A DNA stretch of 46,777 nucleotides from Clostridiales bacterium (GTDB taxonomy: Bacteria; Bacillota; Clostridia; Lachnospirales; Lachnospiraceae), in NCBI GenBank assembly GCA_021204005.1, contig JAJQAD010000192.1, forward strand, positions 1 through 46,777, in the 5' to 3' direction. The notes under the pieces are model-generated. The model did no database searches. It saw only the letters and a list, made by a program, of their open reading frames with translations, and had not been told where the DNA came from. Every line of letters starts with the position of its first letter. Positions within the stretch are counted from its first letter, which is position 1. Below, in pieces: positions 25,577-33,428 of this stretch. The translations under genes were made by a program, and so were the position numbers.

Positions 25577-25618
25577 CGCTTCAATTCCTCAAGCGCTTAG
25601 GAAAGAATTCTTTCCTAA
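25575..25618. terminator. Double hairpin after the ABC operon
   Basis: AGCGCTT/AAGCGCT (25575-25597) is followed by a perfect 22-bp palindrome centred on AATT (25597-25618, arms TTAGGAAAGAA/TTCTTTCCTAA). Neither has a following T-run on the plus strand; transcription more likely ends at the next hairpin. Confidence 0.45.
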
Positions 25619-25642
25619 AAAAATCTTCTCGCTCCATAAAAT

Positions 25643-25680
25643 TTCCCCGGCAAGCACGCCTGTGCAGTGCCGGGGAATTT
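25643..25680 (+). terminator. Rho-independent terminator of the ABC operon
   Basis: TTCCCCGGC (25643-25651) pairs with GCCGGGGAA (25669-25677) and is followed by TTT and a pyrimidine-rich stretch. It closes the GntR-ABC operon before the next gene. Confidence 0.75.
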
Positions 25681-25731
25681 ACACTTTCTATAATACAACT
25701 TCATTTATTATCCTGAGATATAACATCCTGC

Positions 25732-25774
25732 TTGTAAATTTGTCGAATCATAAGTATACTACTCATAAGTATAC
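25732..25774 (+). promoter_or_regulatory. Promoter with direct repeats before the Gfo/Idh gene
   Basis: TTGTAA (25732-25737), 17 bases, TATACT (25755-25760). The 11-mer CATAAGTATAC occurs at 25749-25759 and again at 25764-25774, a 15-base period spanning the -10 and start, which suggests a regulator site. Confidence 0.55.
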
Positions 25775-25798
25775 AACTTTAAGACGGAGGAATAACTC

Positions 25799-26752
25799 AT
25801 GAAACTTGGCATTATGGGAACAGGAAAGATCGTCCAGGAGGTGCTTCCGCTGATTGCCTCGCTGCAACCAGAAAAATGTTATCTGATGGGAAGGGAAAAT
25901 TCCGCAGCACGGACGCGGGAATTATGTCAGAAATACAGCCTGGACGGTTATTTCCTGAATGTGGAAGAACTGCTGGCGGCGGATATCGATACCGTCTACC
26001 TCGCCCTGCCTAACAGCCTTCATTTTTCTTTTGCAAAACAGGCCATCGCCGCCGGAAAACACGTCATCGTTGAAAAGCCTGCCGCCGTGCACAGTCAGGA
26101 ATTGCTGGAGCTGGCGGCAGATGCCGAAGCGCAACAGGTATTTTTACTGGAAGCCATGAGTCTGCATTACACACCGGCCTTCCGCTCTCTGAAAGAACAG
26201 CTGCCCTCCCTCGGCCCGATTCGCCTTGTCAATTTCCAATTCTGCCAGTATTCCTCCCACTACGACGATTTCCGGAAAGGAAAGATTGCCCCGGCCTTTG
26301 ACCCGGCCTGCATGGGCGGGGCACTGATGGACTTAAATGTATATAATCTTCACGCTATCCTCTCCCTCTTCGGAAAGCCGCAGGAAGCACACTATTTCCC
26401 CAACATGCAGCGGGGCGTCGATACCAGCGGCGTGGTGACACTGAATTACGGAACCTTTCAGGCGGTTTCTCTGGCAGCAAAAGACTGTCAGGCACCCGTA
26501 GCCTCCGCCATCCAGGGAGAAAACGCCTGTCTCACGGTTCGCATGCCGATGAACCAGATTGACCGCTATGAGATTTCCGACCATCAGGGAAATGTACAGA
26601 TTTTTGATTTTCATAACGATAAGCACCGTCTGTATCATGAATTTACAGAGCTGGAGCGCATCATCCGCGAAAAAGACACAGAAACAGCGCGGGAACTCCT
26701 GCGTGTCAGCATCGATGCCGTGACATTGTTAGAGCAGCTGCGCCCTTACTGA
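25799..26752 (+). CDS. Gfo/Idh/MocA family oxidoreductase
   Basis: A 317-aa NAD(P)-dependent dehydrogenase. The Rossmann start is MKLGIMGTGKIV, the conserved VEKPAAVH phrase around residue 98 holds the catalytic-region Lys, and the second half has the predicted substrate-binding sheet with GGALMDLNVYNLHA. The family oxidises or reduces sugar-like substrates. GGAGGAATAA precedes the ATG and it has its own promoter, so it is monocistronic. The substrate is not clear; no sugar gene is adjacent. Confidence 0.93.
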   Translation: MKLGIMGTGKIVQEVLPLIASLQPEKCYLMGRENSAARTRELCQKYSLDGYFLNVEELLAADIDTVYLALPNSLHFSFAKQAIAAGKHVIVEKPAAVHSQELLELAADAEAQQVFLLEAMSLHYTPAFRSLKEQLPSLGPIRLVNFQFCQYSSHYDDFRKGKIAPAFDPACMGGALMDLNVYNLHAILSLFGKPQEAHYFPNMQRGVDTSGVVTLNYGTFQAVSLAAKDCQAPVASAIQGENACLTVRMPMNQIDRYEISDHQGNVQIFDFHNDKHRLYHEFTELERIIREKDTETARELLRVSIDAVTLLEQLRPY

Positions 26753-26838
26753 TATTATAATTTACCCATTACTATATTTCTATAGACGGCATCCGCAGAT
26801 TTCCGCACACAGAGCGCGATATCCGTACTGTATACAGC

Positions 26839-28425
26839 TTATCTCCTTCGTCTCCTCCTGCGGCGCACCTGTTCCAGAAGCACCCCAAGCGCCAGAATCA
26901 GCGCCAGAAAGAACCCGAGTGCACCCAGCGCCGGGATGCCCAGCAGCTTTGGCTTCATATCCGTGGTGCAAAGGATGCTGGAACCGATGAGCAGACCCGC
27001 GATCAGGAATCCCATGACCACATCGCGCACCAGCCGGTTCAACAGCGCCGACAGATCCTCGGTGGAATGCAGATCCAGGTTAATGCGCACATGCCCGCTC
27101 ATATAACTGCGAAGCAGATCTGATATATAGCCGGGAATTTTGATTCCTTTTCTGACCGCGCGGTAAAGCTCCTTTCCGCCGTCCTCAAGCTCGTGCCTCC
27201 AGTCAAAGTTCTCTTTCATACTGTTCGTCATCCGCGCCGCGGCCACCTGGACGACATTCGTTTCCGGGGCAATCTGCGAGATGACTCCCTCAATGGTAGT
27301 CAGCCCTCTCACCAGCATGGTCAGCGTGGAAGGCATTGTCACTTTGTTTGCCTTCATGATATCCATCAGATCCTGCATCAACGCACCCATGTTCAGATCC
27401 CCGAAACCGGCGGATCCATATTTTGTCAGCCAATCCGAGATATCTGAATACAATAGCTTCTGATCCGGCTTTGACCGGAACTCCACAATAGAGAGCACCG
27501 CCTCCACCACCGTACTGACATCGTGATCAGCAATTCCCCGGATGACCTTGCTGAAAAGTGTCCGGTCGCGCTGATTAAAGCGGCCCATCATCCCCATATC
27601 AATCCAGATGATTTTGCCATCGCGGATACGGAGATTGCCCGGGTGCGGATCCGCGTGGAAAAAACCGTCTTCCACAATCTGCTTGATATAATTATCTGCC
27701 ATCTTGGTGCCAATCTCATCCAGATCATATCCGTTCGCCAGGAGTGTCTCCGCATCGTCCACCTCAAAACCGTCGATATACTCCATCACCAGAACCTGCG
27801 TGGTGGTATATTCCCGGTAAAGAACCGGGCTCCCCACATAAGCCACGGATTCATTCAGACGCGCAAACTCCTCAATATTGGCGGCTTCCGCCAGGAAATT
27901 CATTTCTTCCTGCGCCACCACCCACATCTCATCGAGCACAAGGTTCATATCCACCAGCCCTGTCATATTGATGGGCGGCATCATTTTGACTGCACGGTGG
28001 AGAAATGCAATATCGCTGGACATGGTCTCATAAATGCCCTCGCGCTGCACCTTCACCACCACATCCTCCCCGGTCTGAAGCCTCGCCCGGTGCACCTGCG
28101 CGATGGAGGCCGAACCGATCGGCTTCTCCTCAAACTCCGCGAATACCTCCTCCGGCTCCCTGCCGTAGGATTTCGCGATCACGCTCCTTACTTCTTCATA
28201 TGGCATAGGTGTGACGTCCGAGCGCAGCCGCATCAGCTCGTCGCAGATCTTCTTCGGAAAAATATCAGACCGCATAGACATAATCTGGCCCAGCTTAATG
28301 TAAGTCGGACCAAGATCTTCCAGGATCAGGCGCAGCTTCTCCGGCGTCACGCCCCTGGCAATATTATGTTTGTGAATGACAGCGAGCATCTCCCGCAGTC
28401 TCTTTTCCTTCGGCTCTTTACTCAT
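26839..28425 (-). CDS. UbiB/AarF (ABC1) family atypical kinase
   Basis: A 528-aa ABC1-family protein. It has the KxGQ-motif helix (EDLGPTYIKLGQIMSMRSDIFP), the Ala-rich nucleotide loop (KPIGSASIAQVHRARL), HADPHPGN and the metal-binding Asp in WIDMGMMGRF. Two membrane segments lie near the C-terminus (about 475-495 and 500-520), followed by a stretch of eight arginines that ends the protein. UbiB relatives act in quinone/isoprenoid lipid extraction; in Firmicutes the role is uncertain. It is the second gene after a phasin-like gene. Its ribosome site (TAAGGT) is weak, and that site is part of a triplicated 38-bp unit. Confidence 0.93.
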   Translation of the reverse strand: MSKEPKEKRLREMLAVIHKHNIARGVTPEKLRLILEDLGPTYIKLGQIMSMRSDIFPKKICDELMRLRSDVTPMPYEEVRSVIAKSYGREPEEVFAEFEEKPIGSASIAQVHRARLQTGEDVVVKVQREGIYETMSSDIAFLHRAVKMMPPINMTGLVDMNLVLDEMWVVAQEEMNFLAEAANIEEFARLNESVAYVGSPVLYREYTTTQVLVMEYIDGFEVDDAETLLANGYDLDEIGTKMADNYIKQIVEDGFFHADPHPGNLRIRDGKIIWIDMGMMGRFNQRDRTLFSKVIRGIADHDVSTVVEAVLSIVEFRSKPDQKLLYSDISDWLTKYGSAGFGDLNMGALMQDLMDIMKANKVTMPSTLTMLVRGLTTIEGVISQIAPETNVVQVAAARMTNSMKENFDWRHELEDGGKELYRAVRKGIKIPGYISDLLRSYMSGHVRINLDLHSTEDLSALLNRLVRDVVMGFLIAGLLIGSSILCTTDMKPKLLGIPALGALGFFLALILALGVLLEQVRRRRRRRR

Positions 28426-28513
28426 CGCAGACCTTACTTTTCTGATTTCTCTTTACTGCCCGTCACAATCCTTACTTCTCCGGTTTCGCTTTACTGCCCG
28501 CCGCAAACCTTAC
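28400..28513 (-). repeat. Three 38-bp imperfect repeats across the aarF start
   Basis: GTAAGG (read on the minus strand) recurs at 28513, 28475 and 28437, exactly 38 bases apart, each followed by (T/C)TGYG, a (GGC)AGTAAAG block and a purine run. The last copy contains the ribosome site and ATG of the AarF gene, and the first carries the stop of the phasin-like gene. Confidence 0.65.
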
Positions 28514-28812
28514 TCTTCGGGCTCCGCTTCCTCTTCCGCCTCACTCTCCATAGCTGCCAGCTGCTCCTTCAGCGCTGCCAGCTGCTCCGGCGTCAGACTG
28601 TGAAGCATCTTCGAAACATCCTTCGGCTTCTCCTCGAAAGTCTTTTTCACATTGTGCTTCAGCTCTTCGTTGAGCACTTTACCCTGCTCCACGGTCAGCT
28701 CTCCCTTTTTCGCCAGGTCGTCCAGAACTTCTTTCGACTTCTCCGTGGTGGTCGCCGCCGCTCCGATTCCCGCTAAAATAATTTTTTTCATGGTATCACT
28801 GAGTTTATCCAT
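28510..28812 (-). CDS. Phasin-like alpha-helical protein
   Basis: A 100-aa protein. A short hydrophobic segment (IILAGIGAAATTT, about 10-22) is followed by long amphipathic helices (KSKEVLDDLAKKGELTVEQGKVLNEELKHNVKK near 26-57) and an acidic tail (EAEEEAEPEE). Phasin-family small proteins of this sort are commonly encoded next to UbiB/AarF in Firmicutes. It may bind a lipid surface or act as a membrane partner of the kinase. AAAGGAGCG precedes the ATG; the stop lies within the repeat that leads into the AarF gene. Confidence 0.8.
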   Translation of the reverse strand: MDKLSDTMKKIILAGIGAAATTTEKSKEVLDDLAKKGELTVEQGKVLNEELKHNVKKTFEEKPKDVSKMLHSLTPEQLAALKEQLAAMESEAEEEAEPEE

Positions 28813-28866
28813 ATGTCCGCTCCTTTCTCGGGTTCAAGTGCCCGGGTGAAATTACCTGTTCCTGTT

Positions 28867-28895
28867 ATCATATAACATATCCCGCTGTTTTTCAA
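28867..28895 (-). promoter_or_regulatory. Promoter of the phasin-aarF pair
   Basis: On the minus strand, TTGAAA (28895-28890), 17 bases, TATGAT (28872-28867), about 55 bases upstream of the phasin-like ATG. Confidence 0.62.
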
Positions 28896-28986
28896 GTAAG
28901 AAAGCCTGTCAACTCCCAATTCTGCCGCAACATCCAACTTAATCAACTTCGCATTCAGGCTTTTCCGCAAATTCGTCCGGATGTAA

Positions 28987-29014
28987 AAAACGGAGACTTT
29001 TGAGTCTCCGTTTT
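28987..29014. terminator. Bidirectional terminator between hyp and phasin units
   Basis: AAAACGGAGACT pairs with AGTCTCCGTTTT around a TTTG loop. The A/T ends give U-tracts both ways. On the minus strand it closes the upstream hyp/CsoR operon. Confidence 0.88.
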
Positions 29015-29113
29015 ATCTTGAAATAGATATTATTTTAAGATTTGCTGCTTGCAATGCTGAACATAACATATAAAACAAGTCGCTGTCAGGATAAAATGAT
29101 AGTAGCTTTTGGT

Positions 29114-29491
29114 TCACTTTATAAATTTTTGTATTGCATCATTCAGCTCAGCAATTTTGTCATAATCCTTATTTTTCACAGCATCTACCATACAATGGTT
29201 AATATGATCTTCCAGAAGAACCTTTCCTGCATTGTTAATGGCGGATCTGACTGCCGCAATCTGGATTAAAATCCGGGTACAATCTTCTCCTCTGTCTACC
29301 ATCCCCTTTACTGACTCCAGATGCCCGATGGCTCTGGCCAGACGATTCGATACTGCCTTTGCATTGGGATGATTGTGATCGTGGGAATGTTTGCTTTCCT
29401 CATGAATATGGGAATGTCCATCTTCGGTATGGAAATGTCGGTTCTCCTGTATGATATGCATCGGTTCTGAATTGTTAATTTCTTTTTGCAA
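29114..29491 (-). CDS. CsoR/FrmR-family metal-sensing repressor with His-rich N-terminus
   Basis: A 125-aa DUF156 (CsoR/RcnR/InrS) repressor. The all-helical core begins near residue 45 (NRLARAIGHLESVKGMVDRGEDC) and the metal ligands Cys71, His96 and Cys100 (HINHC) match the Cys-His-Cys set of CsoR and InrS. The first 44 residues add ten histidines in His/Asp/Glu-rich runs (HTEDGHSHIHEE, KHSHDHNH), unusual for CsoR and reminiscent of nickel-binding tails. As the last gene of the hyp operon it may sense nickel (InrS-like) or copper; context favours nickel. It is 93 bases downstream of hypB. Confidence 0.88.
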   Translation of the reverse strand: MQKEINNSEPMHIIQENRHFHTEDGHSHIHEESKHSHDHNHPNAKAVSNRLARAIGHLESVKGMVDRGEDCTRILIQIAAVRSAINNAGKVLLEDHINHCMVDAVKNKDYDKIAELNDAIQKFIK

Positions 29492-29583
29492 CTTTATCCA
29501 CTCCTTACCAATGCGGCATACCTGCCAACGACCTCATAAACGAAACGACGGAGAAAAAATTATTGTCTTATTACCATAGCAGC

Positions 29584-30252
29584 TCATCCGTTCCACTCTA
29601 TCACCTGGCTGCGCAACCAGTCACACCAGGCATCCACGCCCTCGCCGGTTTTAGCGGAGATGGGGAAGATGGCCAGATTGGGATTACGCATGTGGGCATA
29701 CTCCACTACCTTATCCATATCAAAATCGAAGTAAGGCAGCACATCAATCTTATTGATAATAAGAGCATCGCATACAGTGAAGATCAAAGGGTATTTCAGT
29801 GGTTTATCATGGCCCTCCGGCACGGAAAGGATCATCACATTTTTTGCCGCACCGGTATCAAATTCAGCCGGACAAACGAGATTGCCTACATTTTCCAGAA
29901 TGGCCAGATCCAAATCGTCGGTACCAAGTTCTTTTAATCCCTGCTCTGTCATGCCTGCATCCAAATGGCACATGCCACCCGTGTGAAGCTGAATCGTGCG
30001 CACGCCGGTTTCCGCTATGGTATGAGCATCCACGTCGGAGTCAATGTCTGCCTCCATAACGCCGATACGCATCTCGTCCTTCATCCGTTCCAGCGTGCGG
30101 CAGAGAGTGGTAGTCTTGCCGCTGCCGGGAGAAGACATAAGGTTCAACAGAAAGGTCCTGTCTTCCTTCAGTTCAGAACGCACACGGTTAGCTTCCCGGT
30201 CGTTGTCTGCAAAAACACTTTCCTTAATCTCTATAATTCTGATATTATCCAT
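29584..30252 (-). CDS. hypB: HypB: GTPase for [NiFe]-hydrogenase nickel insertion
   Basis: A 222-aa GTPase. Walker A is SSPGSGKTT (41-48), the metal-site region is GGMCHLD (switch II, about 93-97), and the G4 motif NKID is in the last third. HypB delivers nickel with HypA to hydrogenase (or related enzymes). The N-terminal CxxCGC nickel site and long His stretch of some HypB proteins are absent; the His-rich N-terminus of the neighbouring regulator may take over metal storage. It is 21 bases after hypA. Confidence 0.95.
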   Translation of the reverse strand: MDNIRIIEIKESVFADNDREANRVRSELKEDRTFLLNLMSSPGSGKTTTLCRTLERMKDEMRIGVMEADIDSDVDAHTIAETGVRTIQLHTGGMCHLDAGMTEQGLKELGTDDLDLAILENVGNLVCPAEFDTGAAKNVMILSVPEGHDKPLKYPLIFTVCDALIINKIDVLPYFDFDMDKVVEYAHMRNPNLAIFPISAKTGEGVDAWCDWLRSQVIEWNG

Positions 30253-30273
30253 TATCTTTCCCTCCCATGCGTA

Positions 30274-30615
30274 TTATAAGACCTGAACCTCTTTGACCAT
30301 AACATCTTTGCCGCTGAGGATAATCCGTTGTTCACTGCCACATTCGGGACAGATACCATTATATTTCAGAGCATTATACTGATGATTACACATTCCGCAT
30401 TGAGCAACGCCCTCGATCTCCAGGATTTTAAGTGCCGTTTGCTGCAGGGACGTGCGCTCCACAGCCACAGGCCACAACATCTCGACATAACGGGGCATAA
30501 CGCCGGTTAGTTCCCCAATCTCCAGGACAACGGTCTTTACCTCAGACACGTGGTTTGCAGCGGCAAAATCTTCCACAGTTTTGACGATGCTCAAAACAAT
30601 AGGCATTTCATGCAC
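30274..30615 (-). CDS. hypA: HypA: nickel chaperone for hydrogenase maturation
   Basis: A 113-aa protein with the N-terminal MHEMPI (nickel-binding MHE) and the structural zinc site formed by two CxxC pairs, CGMC (73-76) and CPEC (89-92). It is six bases after the large flavoprotein gene, so co-translated. It passes nickel to HypB. Confidence 0.95.
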   Translation of the reverse strand: MHEMPIVLSIVKTVEDFAAANHVSEVKTVVLEIGELTGVMPRYVEMLWPVAVERTSLQQTALKILEIEGVAQCGMCNHQYNALKYNGICPECGSEQRIILSGKDVMVKEVQVL

Positions 30616-30621
30616 AGATGG

Positions 30622-33264
30622 TCACCCCCTCTTTGCAGCCAGTCGTTCCCTGCGCTCCATAGCGTACTTTGCGACATCTGCAAGCCGTTCCTCATTGGTC
30701 AGAGGCGGCGTGACGTCCCGATTCTTCCGCAGCTTCATGGCGTCAAATTCACAGTGGGTAGAGCAAATACCGCAGCCAATGCACATATAGGAATCAACAA
30801 CAGCGATACCGCAGCCCAGGCAGCGTTGCGCTTCCTTTCGGACTTGTTCCTCCGTCAGAGGTTTACGCTCATCGTGCCAGCTCTTCTTGGCTGCATCCGG
30901 ATTCACATGGACAGCCTTCTGGCGAGGTACGCTGTCAAAGCCGGCGAAATCCACGCTGTTTTTATCAAATGGACTGTACTCCCTCTCCCTGCGCATCGTC
31001 AGGTTTCTGCCGCGGACAAAGCGATGGATAGAGGTAGCGCCCGACTTGCCCATAGCAATAGCGTCAATCGCAAATTTTGGACCAGAGACAGCGTCGCCGC
31101 CGGCAAACACATCGGGTTCATCCGTCTGATAGGACAGTTCCTTCACCACCAGGGTCTTCCTGGGTGTCAGCTGCATCTTACTGCCTTCCAACAGGCCGCC
31201 CCAATCCATAGCCTGCCCAACAGATAGCAGCACATGATCACAGGGAATCTCAACTGTATCGTTTTCATCGTACTTAGGCGCAAAACGGTGTTCCTCATCG
31301 AACACGGAAATACAGCGCATGAATTCAACACCGGTAACTTTGCCATTTTCCGTGAGAATGCGCCGGGGACCCCACGAATTATTGAGGGTGACACCCTCTT
31401 CTGTAGCCTCCGCCTGTTCCTCTTCCAGTGCAGGCATCTCATCCTTGCTCTCCAGGCAAAAGAGACCCACCTTCTCAGCACCCATTCGGATCGCGGTACG
31501 AGCCACATCAACAGCGACATTACCGCCGCCGATGACAACGGTCTTACCCGGAAGCTCATCCATAGCGTCAAGGGAAACCCTGCGCAGGAAATCTACACCG
31601 CTGACTACGCCCTCCGCCTCGATACCCTCAATACGAAGCATGGAACCCTTCTGTGCGCCGATGGCCAGGAAGAATGCCCTGTATCCTTCCTCGCGAAGCT
31701 GCTGCAGGGATACATCCTTGCCAACTTCTACACCTGTCTTAAAGGTGACGCCCAGCTGACGAAGCACATCGATCTCCGCCTCAATCACATCCTTCTCAAG
31801 ACGGAAGGATGGAATTCCCTTGCGCAGCATCCCGCCTAGTACATCGTCCTTTTCAAATACAGTAACCTGATATCCCTCTACCGCCAGGTAATAGGCGCAG
31901 GAAATACCGGCAGGACCGGCTCCGACCACGGCAATCTTCTCATCATAGTGCTCATAGACCGTAGGAATAAAACGGTTCTCGCTGGCAAGCTCTTTATCTG
32001 CAATAAAGCGCTTGATATCGTCAATCGCAATTGCCTCATCCACCTTACAACGGCTGCATTCCTCTTCACAGTAATGAGGACAGACACGACCGCAGACCGC
32101 AGGCAGCGGATTCTCCCGTTTAATAACTTTCAATGCTTCCTCATATTTGCCCTCAGCAGCCTTTTTAATATAGCCCTGGACAGAAATATGGGCAGGACAT
32201 TTTGTCTTGCAGGGACTGGTGCCATATTCATTCACCATGACACGCTTTTTCCAGTCATAATTCCAGTGTTCAGGACCCCACTCCGTATCACTGGGATGTG
32301 CTTCCAGGACAGGGGTCTGATCTACATCACATAAAGCCGCACCCAGCTTCACGGCATTCAAGTTGCAAATCTCCACGCAGGCACCGCAACCGACGCACTT
32401 ATCCGGGTCTACGTCCGCGACAAAGTTAGAACGGAAGGCATCCGGTGTACGAACCAGGTTGGCCACGCGCAGACCAGAACAGCTGCAGCCGCAGCAACTG
32501 CAGATAAAGGTAGTTTTATTCCGACCCTCGTTATTAAAATACTGATGAACACAACCGGCACGTTCAGCTTTCAGCAGAATCTCCTCAACCTCTTCGCGGG
32601 TTACGCGGCGGGCACGACCGCTGCGGACATAATAATCCGCTTCCGGCCCAATCTGGATACACATTCCCTCGATGGGATGTTCGCAGGCTTCGCCGATCAG
32701 TTTTTTGGAAGTACGGCAGGCACAGTCCGCAACAGAATAATAATCACTCTGGTTGAGGTAGGTCTCGATATCTTCGTGAGTTGCAATCTTCGCCTCTGCT
32801 TTAATCGCCTTACCTACAGGCAGCGTGCGGAATTCAAACTCACCAACAGGAATATCAGCATAACCCGGAGCGCTCATAGCGCCAATATCATCAAAATACT
32901 GAGCAACCATCTTCCGGGTTTCATCCGGCAAATCTTTCGTCAGGATCAAATGCTCAAAAATTCCGGGTGCCCAGGGACAACGCTCAAATTTCAGCTCTCC
33001 GTCAATCTCCGCCTCCAGCAGTGTGTCTTTCATGGCACAGGTGTGCAGATCGTCCAGGATATCTTCCGGCTGTTTTCCTGCCCGAGCCGCGATGGTAGCG
33101 ACATCCTCAAAAGGACGACCAACCATCATCGTGATTTCTGCATCATGGTCATCGATCACAGAAGCAAGCATTTTAATCCAGGGATCCTCAGCCGTTCTTG
33201 TAGTCGGCACAAGATCCCTGGGCTGTCCATCCAGGATATTGGCCAATTGTAATATTTTTTCCAT
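30622..33264 (-). CDS. Large FAD/NAD(P)H- and Fe-S-containing oxidoreductase (GltD-like core)
   Basis: An 880-aa multidomain flavoprotein. About 1-215 is an N-terminal domain I do not name. Then come Fe-S segments: DCACR...GEACEHPIEGMC, CSCCGCSCSG, a ferredoxin motif DPDKCVGCGACVEIC, then CKTKCPAHISVQGYI with CGRVCPHYCEEECSRC (GltD/NfnB-type N-terminal clusters). The FAD fold VVGAGPAGISCAYYL and NAD(P) fold VIGGGNVAVDVA follow, and the C-terminus adds another ferredoxin (CLGCG, CIGCGICSTHC). Multiple clusters plus GltD-like core suggest electron transfer between NAD(P)H and ferredoxin-like or hydrogenase partners. The tight link with hypA/hypB suggests the electron partner is a nickel enzyme, but none is in the window. 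AGAGGATG precedes the ATG. Confidence 0.88.
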   Translation of the reverse strand: MEKILQLANILDGQPRDLVPTTRTAEDPWIKMLASVIDDHDAEITMMVGRPFEDVATIAARAGKQPEDILDDLHTCAMKDTLLEAEIDGELKFERCPWAPGIFEHLILTKDLPDETRKMVAQYFDDIGAMSAPGYADIPVGEFEFRTLPVGKAIKAEAKIATHEDIETYLNQSDYYSVADCACRTSKKLIGEACEHPIEGMCIQIGPEADYYVRSGRARRVTREEVEEILLKAERAGCVHQYFNNEGRNKTTFICSCCGCSCSGLRVANLVRTPDAFRSNFVADVDPDKCVGCGACVEICNLNAVKLGAALCDVDQTPVLEAHPSDTEWGPEHWNYDWKKRVMVNEYGTSPCKTKCPAHISVQGYIKKAAEGKYEEALKVIKRENPLPAVCGRVCPHYCEEECSRCKVDEAIAIDDIKRFIADKELASENRFIPTVYEHYDEKIAVVGAGPAGISCAYYLAVEGYQVTVFEKDDVLGGMLRKGIPSFRLEKDVIEAEIDVLRQLGVTFKTGVEVGKDVSLQQLREEGYRAFFLAIGAQKGSMLRIEGIEAEGVVSGVDFLRRVSLDAMDELPGKTVVIGGGNVAVDVARTAIRMGAEKVGLFCLESKDEMPALEEEQAEATEEGVTLNNSWGPRRILTENGKVTGVEFMRCISVFDEEHRFAPKYDENDTVEIPCDHVLLSVGQAMDWGGLLEGSKMQLTPRKTLVVKELSYQTDEPDVFAGGDAVSGPKFAIDAIAMGKSGATSIHRFVRGRNLTMRREREYSPFDKNSVDFAGFDSVPRQKAVHVNPDAAKKSWHDERKPLTEEQVRKEAQRCLGCGIAVVDSYMCIGCGICSTHCEFDAMKLRKNRDVTPPLTNEERLADVAKYAMERRERLAAKRG

Positions 33265-33381
33265 ACCGCATCCTCTCTTTCATAATTTTTCGAACTCCGG
33301 TTCCACATTTTTCTATATTTATCTCACAACTGCAACTTTTGTTTCGACAAAAATCCGACATTTTCGCCTTTTTCCGCACAA

Positions 33382-33408
33382 AAAAAGCACTCTGGCTGAG
33401 TGCTTTTT
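33382..33408. terminator. Bidirectional terminator between flavoprotein promoter region and AraC gene
   Basis: AAAAAGCACTC pairs with GAGTGCTTTTT around TGGCT. On the minus strand it closes the AraC gene just upstream. Confidence 0.87.
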
Positions 33409-33428
33409 CTCCTGCATATTGTCATATA

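Larger units (their letters stand above)
28813..29113. other. Intergenic region with promoter and terminator
   Basis: About 300 bases with no supported gene. They contain the phasin promoter (28867-28895) and the terminator at 28987-29014. Other ORFs here have no ribosome site and are chance. Confidence 0.6.

Noticed and set aside
27523-28776. 417-aa plus-strand frame opposite aarF and phasin genes
   Set aside because: It is His/Arg/Leu-rich antisense shadow across two real genes and the repeat region.
28788-28970. 60-aa minus-strand ORF before the phasin gene
   Set aside because: It overlaps the phasin promoter and start, and has no ribosome site.
30622-33264. Selenate reductase subunit YgfK-type
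   Set aside because: The GltD-like core is shared, but operon partners (hypA, hypB) and the N-terminal Fe-S arrangement do not fit.
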